Positions 1 to 10,867 of a DNA stretch of 64,000 bases are shown one piece after another; within the stretch, counting starts at the first letter, position 1; each line of letters starts with the position of its first letter. The stretch is taken from the NCBI RefSeq assembly GCF_964355755.1, contig NC_092672.1, positions 18,844,501 through 18,908,500 on the forward strand. The letters are read 5' to 3'. The notes under the pieces were generated by a model, which saw nothing but the letters and a program-made list of their open reading frames with translations, did not search any database and was not told the origin of the DNA. The DNA comes from Antedon mediterranea (taxonomy: Eukaryota > Echinodermata > Crinoidea > Comatulida > Antedonidae). The position numbers were made by a program, and so were the translations under genes.

Positions 1-581
1 GATGGAGATTTAGTCCTACATTAAGCAGAGATCAGTATTTTGTAGATGAAACAGGTCAGCTTTTAACTCTAACAAATCCAACATTTCAACAGAATGGAAC
101 TACTGTAACTTGCCTGGCGGAAAATGAAGTTGGTGAAAATTCGTCAACAATTCGGTTACACGTTGGAAAGTCGAATAGTAATGAGAAAGCAAGTAATGCA
201 GATTCATCTAGAATTCAAAAGTCAAGTGAAACAATAGATTTATCATTGGATGTAATCATAATCATTGCTTCTGGTGTTGTTATCATTATTGTACTTGTTG
301 TTCCCGTATATCATTATTGTTTGTGTGGTAATGATAACACTACAATATTTGATTCTTTAGGAAAAGAAGTAATTCAACCGGAAGTATATTATGAGACAAG
401 AGAGGGAGTTATTTTAAGACATACAGTACAAGATCGTTCATTACCTCGTGTACCCCTACTACAGAAGTATATGGTCATTGGAGACACTCAACAGCTTCAC
501 AGGTTCCTAATCATCTTGAATCGCATAGTTATACTTATATTGACACAGAAAATGATTGATGTCAAAGTAAGGCCCCCGTAA
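1..581 (+). pseudogene. R0: 3' end of family A Ig receptor with frameshifted tail (partial)
   Basis: The gene is cut by the left window edge; its frame runs through position 3. Visible parts are most of Ig domain 3 (a C-x-A-E-N-E-V-G end-of-domain motif), the stalk, the TM helix and the proximal tail with VYYET and RSLPRVP. Compared with R1-R3 it has a 6-base in-frame deletion in the TM segment (VVLVPV becomes VVPV). It also has two extra bases at about 449-451, right after the RVP codons. The frameshift replaces the last ~35 tail residues with an unrelated 42-residue end stopping at 579-581, so the EVYGHW and YTYID tyrosines are lost. It could be a decaying copy or a signalling-altered receptor. 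The 3' flank matches that of R1. Confidence 0.85.
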
Positions 582-1890
582 GTTTAAAGTCATTAGACAC
601 AATTAATAGTTTCTTAATTCAAAATCAAAGAACTTAAACTACTGAGTATAGGCCTAAATCTACCACACATCTATAAATGGGAAATATTAATAATATATAT
701 CACTTACTAGAGGGTGTGTCACGTCACTTCTATCGCTCATCTATTTATAGTATACAGTACGGTTCTGTACTTTGTTTCCATCTAGTAGTCAATTTTAAAA
801 CATGTGTGTAAGTATTTACATGATTTAGAGAGGTTGTTTTTTTTGTGATAACTCATACAGTAGTAGCAGAAACAGAGAGAGAGAGAGCCGTAACTTTACA
901 CATATTTTAGATTAACGATCTTAGATTGTACAGATTAGCGTACTTGTTGGGTTCTAATTGACCAAAAGCTAATTTTCTAGGGTACAATTTCAGGTCAACA
1001 GCCAAGTGCTACTAATTTAGAAACTGCTATTATGTGTTCTTCGCTGTGGAAGGCCTCACTGAAGTCAGTTAAAACCAACTGTCTAAGAGGTTTGAATAAT
1101 CAATTTATAAGACTGTAAAAATGTTTAAGATTCAAGTAAAAGCTGATAAAATATTTACTGAGTACACTGTACATACAGTCTTTATTTTTTCGAAACTATT
1201 ACATTTAATTAACGTTTTTGTATGAAATTCGATTTGGATTCTTTTTCACTTTTGGCTGAATTGAATGGAATTGAGGGCTCTTTAAAATACAAACTAAATA
1301 AAAAGCAACAAATACATTGTGGCATTTCATACTTTATTAAAAATTAAGGGACTCTTTTGTGTTTGTGTATGCAATAACCACACTTACGTCTTTCCATTGT
1401 TTTATTTTGGAGATAAGGGTTTTTATTAGGTCTTCAAAATAAGCAATATATATATATATATATATATAGTAGCCTACTGCGGGCTTAGAACAATAAACAT
1501 CATTTTTAATAAGGAATTTACCTGACACAGACTGGTAGTTATCAAGGAGAAACATTTTAAATTTATTTAGGTTTCTTTTTATATTTGCCTTTTTGATATT
1601 TAAAACATGCTATACAATTAAATTATTGCTTTTAAAAATGTTATTAAGTAAAATAGTGCCACAAAAGAAACCATAAACAATACAAAAATCATATTTTAGC
1701 AATATTTTCATTATTTTAATGCTACAGCACTCAACTTAGAACCCTATACCGAGAATTAACACTTTGAAATTGGTATACCTACTTTACCATACACAGTACG
1801 GCTCAATTTGAACCAAACATGCTTTATTGACGCTGACTTAATTTAAATAATACAAATATGTAACAAGAAAAGTCACACATGTAGAGTACA
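582..1890. other. Family A intergenic spacer
   Basis: No gene seen. The spacer is shared with those before R2, R3 and R4; for example the stretch at 800-900 recurs near 9,850-9,940 and 18,655-18,740. It contains an (AG)n run near 876-890 and a (TA)n microsatellite at about 1,446-1,468. Confidence 0.7.
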
Positions 1891-1906
1891 GAAAACATAA
1901 ATTAGT
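1891..1906 (+). promoter_or_regulatory. Conserved -140 box of R1
   Basis: GAAAACATAAATTAGT, 146 bp before the R1 ATG. It is the family A form of a box found at -117 to -149 of every receptor gene here. The role is inferred from conserved position only. Confidence 0.45.
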
Positions 1907-2036
1907 AATTGTTTGGCCAGAAAAGAAAATCAGATACTGTATATTGAATAGTACCCGCATACTCTCATTGTGTGACAACCAGAAACGCAACAGCCAATTA
2001 CTATAGAAGTGTACTAGTATTTTTTACATCAACGAT

Positions 2037-3392
2037 ATGGAACTGTTCATTTTCTGTATGTTGTGTAGGATTGCATTATTGAATGTAGGCCTACGTACGT
2101 GCTTGGCATCAACAGATTTTCTAGAGGAACCCGAGGATGTTAAAATATTGTTTGCTACAGAACATAGCTTCAAGTGTACAGTTTCTACTAATAGTACTAC
2201 ACTAGGACATTCATTTTCCTGGCATAAAGACGGAATACCAATAGCAGACCAAGATAAAGGAAGATATTTTATTGTTACAAGCAACATTGTTAATATCGAT
2301 GTTTCTATTCTTAAAATTAAAAATGTTAGAACAGAAGATGAAGGATATTATTATTGTTCTGTTGTACAACTAAAAACAATGAAAACATTTTATTCTCGAC
2401 GTGCTATGTTAACAGTTAAATCGTTACCTCGGCCCATGTTTCCAGTATGCTTGCCTGCCAATAGCGTTGATGTTCTTGTTGGTACATCAATAAAACTGTC
2501 GTGTAGAAGTGAAAACGTTTTTCCTGAAGTAAAGTTAAAGTGGTACCAAAATAGGAATGAAATAACTGATGGTGTTCATACATTTAAAGACGATGAATAT
2601 GTCATGTTAGAGCTGCTAGTATCGGTGAAAAAAGAAGAAAATAATGATGTTTTTACTTGTCAACAAACTTCTGAATTAGTACCTAGAAACATTTCTACCT
2701 GTTCCGTGGGACCAATCACCGTTCGTTATAAACCTACTGTCATTATTCAACATACTGACCAGATTCTACCAGGTAGGGATTCTATACTATTCTGCCAAAC
2801 TTTTGCAAATCCACCGGTTACTAATTATAGATGGAGATTTAGTCCTACATTAAGCCGAGATCAGTATTTTGTAGATGAAACAGGTCAGCTTTTAACTCTA
2901 ACAAATCCAACATTTCAACAGAATGGAACTACTGTAACTTGCCTGGCGGAAAATGAAGTTGGTGACAATTCGTCAACAATTCGGTTACACGTTGGAAAGT
3001 CGAATATTAATGAGAAAGCAAGTAATGCAGATTCATCTGGAATTCAAAAGTCAAGTGAAACAATAGATTTATCATTGGATGTAATCATAATCATTGCTGC
3101 TGGTGTTGTTATCATTATTGTACTTGTTGTTCTGGTTCCCATATATCATTATTGTTTGTGTGGTAATGATAACACTATAATAGTTGATTCTTTAGGAAAA
3201 GAAGTAACTCAACCTGAAGTGTATTATGAGACAAGAGAGGGAGTTATTTTAAGACATACAGTACAAGATCGTTCATTACCTCGTGTACCTACTACAGAAG
3301 TATATGGTCATTGGAGACACTCAACAGCTTCACAGGTTCCTAATGATCTTGAATCACATAGTTATACATATATTGACACAGAAAATGATTGA
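2037..3392 (+). CDS. R1: family A three-Ig transmembrane receptor
   Basis: Intact single-exon type I membrane protein of 451 aa. The signal peptide is about 1-24. D1 has C47/C107, W62 and the D-E-G-Y-Y-Y-C motif. D2 has C156/C208 and W169, plus an extra pair, C138 and C222, that could form a second disulfide. D3 has C253/C302 and W266. A Ser/Asn-rich stalk (320-345) leads to the TM helix (about 348-368) and an 82-residue tail with VYYET, RSLPRVP, EVYGHW and a terminal YTYID. C373 and C375 just inside the membrane are possible palmitoylation sites. The ATG is chosen because it opens the signal peptide and is shared with R2 and R3. Ligand and partners are unknown; D2-D3 resemble the nectin/Kirrel-like adhesion class. 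The N-terminus differs from families B-D, while the tail is nearly the same. An AATAAA lies ~350 bp downstream. Confidence 0.93.
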   Translation: MELFIFCMLCRIALLNVGLRTCLASTDFLEEPEDVKILFATEHSFKCTVSTNSTTLGHSFSWHKDGIPIADQDKGRYFIVTSNIVNIDVSILKIKNVRTEDEGYYYCSVVQLKTMKTFYSRRAMLTVKSLPRPMFPVCLPANSVDVLVGTSIKLSCRSENVFPEVKLKWYQNRNEITDGVHTFKDDEYVMLELLVSVKKEENNDVFTCQQTSELVPRNISTCSVGPITVRYKPTVIIQHTDQILPGRDSILFCQTFANPPVTNYRWRFSPTLSRDQYFVDETGQLLTLTNPTFQQNGTTVTCLAENEVGDNSSTIRLHVGKSNINEKASNADSSGIQKSSETIDLSLDVIIIIAAGVVIIIVLVVLVPIYHYCLCGNDNTIIVDSLGKEVTQPEVYYETREGVILRHTVQDRSLPRVPTTEVYGHWRHSTASQVPNDLESHSYTYIDTEND

Positions 3393-3889
3393 TGTCAAAG
3401 TAAGCACCCGTCAGTTTAAAGTCATTAGACACAATTAATAGTTTCTTAATTCAAAATCAAAGAACTTAAACTACTGAGTATAGACCTAAATCTACCACAC
3501 ATCTATAAATGGGAAATAGTAATATATCACTTATTAGTGGGTGTGTCACGTCACTTCTATTCGCTCACCTATTTATAGTATACGGTACGGTTTTGTACCT
3601 TTTTTCATCTAGTAGTCAATTTTTTAAAAAAGACGGAAAAAAATTAAAGATTTTTGTATAAAATAAGATTTGGATTCTTTTTTACTTTTGGGTGAATTGA
3701 ATGGAATTGAGGGCTCTTTAAAATACAAACTAAATAAAAGGCAACAAATATATTGTGGCATTTCATACTTTATTAAAAATTAAAGGACTCTTTTGTGTAT
3801 ACAATAACCACACCGTCTTTTCATTGTTTTATTTTGGAGATAAAAGGGGTTGTATTTTGTCTTCAAAATAAGCAATATATATATATATA
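3393..3889. other. R1 3' flank, family A type
   Basis: No gene. It matches the R0 3' flank and the spacer before R1, and ends in a (TA)n microsatellite interrupted by the element that starts at 3890. Confidence 0.6.
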
Positions 3890-4986
3890 TGTGGGGATTA
3901 ATCTAATCATGTGATAATTAAATACTGCCCCTATAGGTGTTACTGCCCCCTATAATTGTAACAGTCTTTTTCAAATGATTTGCTTTCTTTTGTATTCATG
4001 AACCGGTCAAGGAAACAGATAGTTTTGTCTCTTACTTAATTAAAGATCTGATTAAAAGCTAATTACTCTACTTTATACATATATTACTTTGTTATACATT
4101 TATAAGATTCTGTTATGTTTAAGAAACATTAATGTTGTATTTTAAGATGATTGCATTCATAGGCCTAGACATTTGTTTTGGGTTAACCTTGACTCATGGA
4201 ATGTGCAGTTAGGAAGCCTATTGAATAGTATTGTGTTACAATCTTTGAACTAGAATTTTATGCCATATAATGTTATAATATATACTTTTGTGATAAACCT
4301 TCTTTGTATTAACAAAATATGTTTAGATAGATTTAGTAATGTTTAGTTTATAGAAGATAGTTTCTAGTTAACAGTTTGTATAAAATAGTTCATCCTACAG
4401 TTCACACTTGATTAATTTGTACACACGAGGCTACCATGCTCGTGATAGATCGTCATGTAGTGCGCCCTCTATTTATCATACAAAATGGCTGCGCCCATGG
4501 ATTTGTTATTGTTTATATATTTTACACAAACCTAAGATTATAACTCCTTGATTCAATGAATAGACTAAGTTTAGTATTCAAATAGTGTGAGTAAATTCCA
4601 ACATGCATTTATTCTAGTAATATAATAGTAATATTTAGGCACTTATGATGCAATTGTGTAGGTAATTAATTAGGTATTTGTATACTCTAACAAAGTATAC
4701 AGAGGCTGTTTAGGTAGACGTGCCGTTTGATGTAATAGTCGCAGTCCTCAGAGAGAATCCTTTTTATTAGAGTCGCCTGTTAAGTTGAGGTCGTTACTAA
4801 GAATTGGCTTGTATTTTAGAATATTATTTACTTTTGTTTCTCATTGTATTTATTTTGTGGTTTTCAGGACCATACTGATCTCTATTGTTATGCTAAAAAC
4901 AAATTAAACCCAAATACACCACCGGACCATGGTAAAAGTGAGAAAAGGCGTGTTTTTCCTTTTGTGTTGTCGTCCACATCCTTACA
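3890..4986. mobile_element. Probable solo LTR inserted in a (TA)n tract
   Basis: About 1.1 kb that is absent from the equivalent points of the other family A spacers (near 1,468 and 10,370). It begins TGTGGGG and ends CCTTACA, the TG...CA form of retroviral-type LTRs. It has no coding sequence. The target is an AT repeat, so a target-site duplication cannot be resolved. A non-autonomous DNA element is the main alternative. Confidence 0.5.
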
Positions 4987-5431
4987 TATATATATATAGA
5001 TAGCAGCCTACTGCGGGCCTAGAACAATAAACATTATTTTTGAATAAAGAATTTACATGATACAGACTGGTAATTATCAAGGAGAAACATTTTTAATTTA
5101 TTTAGGTTTTTTTTATTTACTTTTTTGATATTTAAAATATGCTATACAATTAAATTATCGCTTTTTAAAAATGTTATTAAGTAAAAAAAATGCCAAAAAA
5201 GAAACCATAAACAATACAAAAACCATAAACAAATATTTTAGCAATATTTCATTATTTTAATGCAACAGCACTCAACTTAAAACCCTATACCGAGAATTAA
5301 CACTTTGAAATTGGTATACCTACTTTACCATACAGAGTACGGCTCAATTTGGACCAAACATGCTTTATTGACGCTGACTTAATTCAAATAATACAAATAT
5401 GTAACAAGAAAAGATACACATGTAGAGTACA
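4987..5431. other. Family A spacer, continued
   Basis: Resumes the spacer homologous to 1,470-1,890, with the tract around 'gcctactgcgggc'. No gene. Confidence 0.6.
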
Positions 5432-5447
5432 GAAAACATAAATTAGT
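5432..5447 (+). promoter_or_regulatory. Conserved -140 box of R2
   Basis: Same sequence and same distance (146 bp) from the ATG as in R1. Confidence 0.45.
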
Positions 5448-5577
5448 AATTGTTTGGCCAGAAAAGAAAATCAAATACTGTTTAATGAATAGTACCCGCA
5501 TACTCTCATTGTGTGACAACCACAAACGCAACAGCCAATTACTATAGAAGTGTACTAGTATTTTTTACATTAACGAT

Positions 5578-6933
5578 ATGGAACTGTTCATTTTCTGTAT
5601 GTTGTGTAGGATTGCATTATTGAATGTAGGCCTACGTACGTGCTTGGCATCAACAGATTTTGTAGAGGAACCCGAGGATGTTAAAGTATTGTTTGCTACA
5701 GAACATAGATTCAAGTGTACAGTTTCTACTAATAGTACTATAATAAGACATTCATTTTCCTGGCATAAAGACGGAATACCAATAGCAGACCAAGATAAAG
5801 GAAGATATTTCATTGTTACAAGCAACATTGTTAATATCGATCTTTCTATTCTTAAAATTAAAAATGTTAAAACAGAAGATGAAGGATATTACTATTGTTC
5901 TGTTGTACAACTAAAAACAATGAAAACATTTAATTCTCGACGTGCAAGGTTGACAGTTAAATCGTTACCTAGGCACATGTTTCCAGTATGCTTGCATGCC
6001 GATAGCGTTGATGTTCTTGTTGGTACATCAATAAAACTGTCGTGTAAAAGTGAAAACGTTTTTCCTGAAGTAAACTTAAAGTGGTACCAAAATAGGAATG
6101 AAATAACTGATGGTGTTCATACATTTAAAGACGATGAATATGTCATGTTAGAACTGATATTATCTGTGAAAAAAGAAGAAAATAATGATGTTTTTACTTG
6201 TCAACAAACTTCTGAATTAGTACCTAGAAACATTTCTACCTGTTCCGTGGGACCAATCACCGTTCGTTATAAACCTACTGTCATTATTCAACATACTGAC
6301 CAGATTCTACCAGGTAGGGATTCTATACTATTCTGCCAAACTTTTGCAAATCCACCGGTTACTAATTATAGATGGAGATTTAGTCCTACATTAAGCAGAG
6401 ATCAGTATTTTGTAGATGAAACAGGTCAGCTTTTAACTCTAACAAATCCAACATTTCAACAGAATGGAACTACTGTAACTTGCCTGGCGGAAAATGAAGT
6501 TGGTGAAAATTCGTCAACAATTCGGTTACACGTTGGAAAGTCGAATATTAATGAGAAAGCAAGTAATGCAGATTCATCTGGAATTCAAAAGTCAAGTGAA
6601 ACCATAGATTTATCATTGGATGTAATCATAATCATCGCTGCTGGTGTTGTTATCATTATTGTACTTGTTGTTTTGGTTCCCGTATATCATTATTGTTTGT
6701 GTGGTAATGATAACACTATAATAGTTGATTCTTTAGGAAAAGAAGTAACTCAACCTGAAGTGTATTATGAGACAAGAGAAGGAGTTATTTTAAGACATAC
6801 AGTACAAGATCGTTCATTACCTCGTGTACCTACTACAGAAGTATATGGTCATTGGAGACACTCAACAGCTTCACAGGTTCCTAATGATCTTGAATCACAT
6901 AGTTATACTTATATCGACACCGAAAATGATTGA
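5578..6933 (+). CDS. R2: family A three-Ig transmembrane receptor
   Basis: Intact, 451 aa. It is the closest relative of R1, with the same signal peptide (1-24) and the same Cys/Trp positions in D1-D3. Differences cluster in D1 (for example V29 for L29, and IIRH against TLGH before the first tryptophan) and early D2 (HADSVD). From mid-D2 onward the two proteins are almost identical. The tail is complete, with Gly after the juxtamembrane CLC. The 3' flank is shared with R1 up to ~7,130. It is likely a recent tandem duplicate of R1, presenting a different D1 face on the same signalling module. Confidence 0.93.
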   Translation: MELFIFCMLCRIALLNVGLRTCLASTDFVEEPEDVKVLFATEHRFKCTVSTNSTIIRHSFSWHKDGIPIADQDKGRYFIVTSNIVNIDLSILKIKNVKTEDEGYYYCSVVQLKTMKTFNSRRARLTVKSLPRHMFPVCLHADSVDVLVGTSIKLSCKSENVFPEVNLKWYQNRNEITDGVHTFKDDEYVMLELILSVKKEENNDVFTCQQTSELVPRNISTCSVGPITVRYKPTVIIQHTDQILPGRDSILFCQTFANPPVTNYRWRFSPTLSRDQYFVDETGQLLTLTNPTFQQNGTTVTCLAENEVGENSSTIRLHVGKSNINEKASNADSSGIQKSSETIDLSLDVIIIIAAGVVIIIVLVVLVPVYHYCLCGNDNTIIVDSLGKEVTQPEVYYETREGVILRHTVQDRSLPRVPTTEVYGHWRHSTASQVPNDLESHSYTYIDTEND

Positions 6934-8149
6934 TGTTAAAGTAACCTTCAACAGTTTAAAGTCATTAGACACAATTAATAGTTTCTTAATTCAAAATCGA
7001 AGAACCAACTACTGAGTATAGACCTAAATCTACCACAAATCCATAAAAAATATGAACTAGTAATATATCACTTACTAGTGGGTATGTCGTCACGTCACTT
7101 CTATTCGCTCACCTATATATAGTATACAGTACAGTTCTGTACTTTTTTACTTGAGGTACCCGAGTCTAGTACTCTCTCATCTTCTCCTCTTCTTCTTCTT
7201 CTTCCATCTGGACACTATTGAGTAAAAAGTGCGATTTATAAAGTACTATTCCTCCCTTATTCGTTGTAGTATTGAGCTGGGATTTGGCATGAATATACTA
7301 CAGGGACATTTCCTCAAAGCTATATAGAGCCGGATTTTAAAATTTCAAACCGGATGCAGCCATATCACGTCTCGAAGATGGTACTCTATACGAGTATCGC
7401 ACATTCGTGCTTGTTTCATCTAGTAGTCAATTTTAAAATATTTAAATACCTTAGATGGTTCTCGAATACACAGTAATTTCAGCATCAAGTAAAAAAACTG
7501 GCGATTTCAAATGTACGTACCGCAGGACTATAAATACATTGTCGTTTTCAGAAACGAATAAATAGACACGATCATTAATGTAGTCAACTAAAATTAGCAC
7601 TGTGAATTAGGCCTACTTCCGAAGGAGCAAATTGTCTTAAAATGAGTCCAATTTTTTTATTTGAACTCATTTAAACAAACCCAATTTGTATATAACATTA
7701 GAGTTAAGGGATGGGGAATAGGATGAGAAAAACAATTTTTAAATATATTCTTTATCCACTCAGTAACGAAATATTATTTTAAATGTTTTATAGGCCTATC
7801 AATAATATAACACTAAACACAGTAAAACATTTACAATTTAATACTTTTTTTAAACTGTCCCTGTTATAGTCGATTGAAATAGTAAAGTACATGTAACGAT
7901 ACACCACTACGACGTTTATGTTTGTATAATTATTAATTAATACAAACGTTGAGAAGCAACTGTCAGTAATAAAGTTTATATTTGTATATGTATATTTATA
8001 TGTGTTTATATATCCAGCAGTAGAACCTACCCACAGTCACAGTAATAAATGTTTATTATTTTTGTGTTTATATATCTAACAGTAACCACATACACAGTAA
8101 GACAATTTCGATTCAAATGGCGACCAAAAATGGTTAATACGTATTTACA
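6934..8149. other. R2-R3 intergenic, first part
   Basis: No gene supported. It contains a (TCT)n microsatellite at about 7,186-7,204. The stretch around 7,400-8,110 shares words, partly in opposite orientation, with the spacers at 47.9-48.4 and 56.1-56.6 kb (for example the sequence around 'aatagacacg'). Confidence 0.5.
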
Positions 8150-9240
8150 ATACTAGAGGTTGAGCTCGCTTCGCTCGCTCCCCCTCTAGGAAGTGTAGAC
8201 GATGGTTCTCGGAATGATAAAAATGTTCTCCTTGTACGTTTTCTGTCGGTTACCATTATTGAAAATGCTTGACATTCGTAAAACTAAACTACTCTGTTTC
8301 ACAGTGTTTTAGATGATTAATAACATTTTAAAGTATAGTGTTTATTGTTTGGTAGGGCCCTTTGGGAAGGCGGAGTTCATTTGCTTATTCGAGGAATATA
8401 TGTTAATTTTTTTAGTTTTAATAATATGGTAACATTTATAATCAAATGAAATCCTCTAATAGATATGAAAAGTGGTAAAAAAGAATAACAAATTCTTGGT
8501 AAATTGTACATAACAGTGCGATGAATTCTACTACAAATAGTATAATGATTATTATTCAAAGTGATGTTTTATTGGAGAGGCGTTTATTCAAATAAATACC
8601 ATCCTAATAATTATTAATGCATTATTTAATGTAAACATCTTTTGAAACTAACTGCCGTGTAAGAGTGGGCCCAAGAAAGAAGACATTACGGCTTGAAACA
8701 TGGGCAGACATCTCGGTCCTAACGGGACACAGATAGCCTACAGTTATTCCTGCCAGCTTACTCAATCAACTATCGGGATTTCACTCGATTTTCAACAAAA
8801 TGTCTTATCATCAAATCTATGTAATTTTATAATAGTTGAAACCAGGTTGTTGCAAGGTGAACCCGGAAATTACTTTGACCCGCAAAGAATTGAAATTGAG
8901 TTGAAAATCTACTTTCGAAATCATACATTTTGTTAAAAAGCTCTTTATAATATCTTCTTAAGATAGAAATATGGAACAATAGTGCGACATGTGGTATACT
9001 ACTTTACTTGCATCTATTTATTGAATATTATTATTTATTACGATATGGACTTTGTTCTGAAATAAAAGTGAATTGAATTGAATTGAATAGCGTCGATGTG
9101 AAAACTAATGTTATCCAATCTACGTTTCGCGGTACATCTGAGATAGATAAGGTAGGTATCCAAGGCGGAGATTTGTACCGAAGTTTTTGCATTGTGCTCG
9201 CCTATGTCAGAATTAACCATAATTTATATATAGATTATTG
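8150..9240. repeat. Interspersed repeat, copy 1 (pairs with 29,458-30,016)
   Basis: Blocks around 8,160-8,300 and 8,836-9,145 recur at 29,458-29,575 and 29,748-29,960. Near the start is a dyad, 'gctcgcttcgctcgctc'. No coding potential is evident. The copy here contains an extra ~108 bp insert, listed separately. Confidence 0.6.
8983..9090 (+). mobile_element. Short 3' end of a LINE-like element with (GAATT)n tail
   Basis: It is missing from the paralogous repeat copy at ~29,906. It ends in 'gaataaaag'-type sequence followed by (GAATT)n, as truncated non-LTR 3' ends often do. It is bounded by a possible AATAG duplication at 8,978-8,982 and 9,086-9,090. Confidence 0.5.
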
Positions 9241-10735
9241 TCAAAGTATTGCAATACTATATATAAGTTTATTTCTCAAATGGCCCATAAATCTACCTAC
9301 TTGTGTTAGACCAAGGGCTTATAAATTTACCTACAAACTGGGAGTCTGAGAGATTGGAATGTTCCATTCATCGCATACCAATACATTTGTATAAACGTAT
9401 ATTAAATCTATCAAAATAGTGTTTTTTTAAAAAGAAAATCAGCCTGTCTTCAACATTATGATACTGTACGCGAGCTGTTCAACCGGTTTTCAGCTATTAA
9501 AACAATTATCGTAGGAGGATATAGGAAAATGCGAAGCAACCTCGTATTATTGTGTGCAGGTATTTTTCAAGAGGACATCCATTAGACAGTGTATACCACG
9601 ATCGGAAAACACCCCTATTTGGGGCAAATCGCTGAACCTAAATTCGTTTTAATTGTCAATAACCTAACTCAATTTTATTAGTAAACAGCGTTACATCAGG
9701 TGGTTAAAATCAGTACCGAGATTCTGACCAACTTTATATACCATCGAGTAAACATTCTAGAAATAACGCGCGATTTACTGAATTTTGCCCTTACGTATAT
9801 TTATATATAGATTTGAATAATTCATTATTATTTGTAAATCATGAAGTAAAAAGTATTTACATGTTGTAGAGAGATTGTTTCTTTTTTTGATAACTTTTAA
9901 AGTGGTGGCAGATACAGAGAGAGAGAGGGGCGTAACTTTACATATAGTTTATTCAAATTTAGATTAATAGATAATTAATTAGATTTATAGCGTACTTGTT
10001 GGGTACTAATTGACCAAAAGCTAATGACTCAGGGTACATTTTCAGGTCAACAGCCAATTGCTACTAATTTAGAAGCTGCTATTATGTGTTCTTCACTGTG
10101 GAAGGCCTTAATGAAGTCAGTTAAAACCAACTGTCTAAGAGGTTTGAATAATCAATCAAAGTAAAAGGTGATATAAAGAATTGAGGGCACTTTAAAAATA
10201 CCAACTAAACAAAAAGCAACAAATACATTGTGGCGTTTCGTACTTTACTAAAAATTAAAGGACTCTTTGGCGTTTATGCATGCAATAACCACACTTCCGT
10301 CTTTTTATTTTGGAGATAAAATATAAAAATAAAATATTATGTCTTCAAAATAAGCAATATATATATATAGCCTACTGCGGGCCTAGAACAATAAACATTA
10401 TTTTTAATAGCGAATTTACCTAACACAGACTGGTAATTATCAAAAAGAAACATTTTAAATTTATTTAAGTTTTTATTATATTTGCTTTTTTGATATCTAA
10501 AATATGCTATAAAATTGAATTATTGGTTTTTAAAAATGTTATTAAGTAGCATAGTTAGTGCCAAAAAAAAAGAGACCATAAACAATACAAAAACCATACA
10601 AAATATAATAATAATTGGTATACCTACTGTACCATACACAGTACGGCTCAATTTGAACTAATCAGGTTTTATTGACGCTGACTTAATTTAAATAATACAA
10701 ATATGTAACAAAAAAAGTTACACATGTAGAGTACA
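9241..10735. other. R2-R3 intergenic, second part
   Basis: No gene. From about 9,840 it is the family A spacer, with an (AG)n run near 9,917-9,928 and (TA)n near 10,358-10,370. Confidence 0.6.
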
Positions 10736-10751
10736 GAAAACATAAATTAGT
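10736..10751 (+). promoter_or_regulatory. Conserved -140 box of R3
   Basis: GAAAACATAAATTAGT, 132 bp before the R3 ATG. The shorter distance reflects a small deletion in the leader relative to R1 and R2. Confidence 0.45.
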
Positions 10752-10867
10752 AATTGTTTGGCCAGAAAAGAAAATCAAATACTGTTTAATGAATAGTAGC
10801 CGCATACTCTCATTGTGTGACAACCACAACACTATAGAAGTGTACTAGTATTTTTTACATCAACGAT

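Noticed and set aside
3200-3392. ITAM or ITIM in the receptor tail
   Set aside because: Spacing and the -2 position do not fit the consensus. Only one YxxI is present, at the extreme C-terminus.
6824-7015. Recurrent out-of-frame ORF at receptor 3' ends (YLLQKYMVIGD type), also at 12,114, 21,467, 41,108, 44,242 and 51,004
   Set aside because: It is the +1-type shadow of the conserved tail DNA and lacks an ATG at its beginning. It only becomes relevant in R0, where the frameshift enters it.
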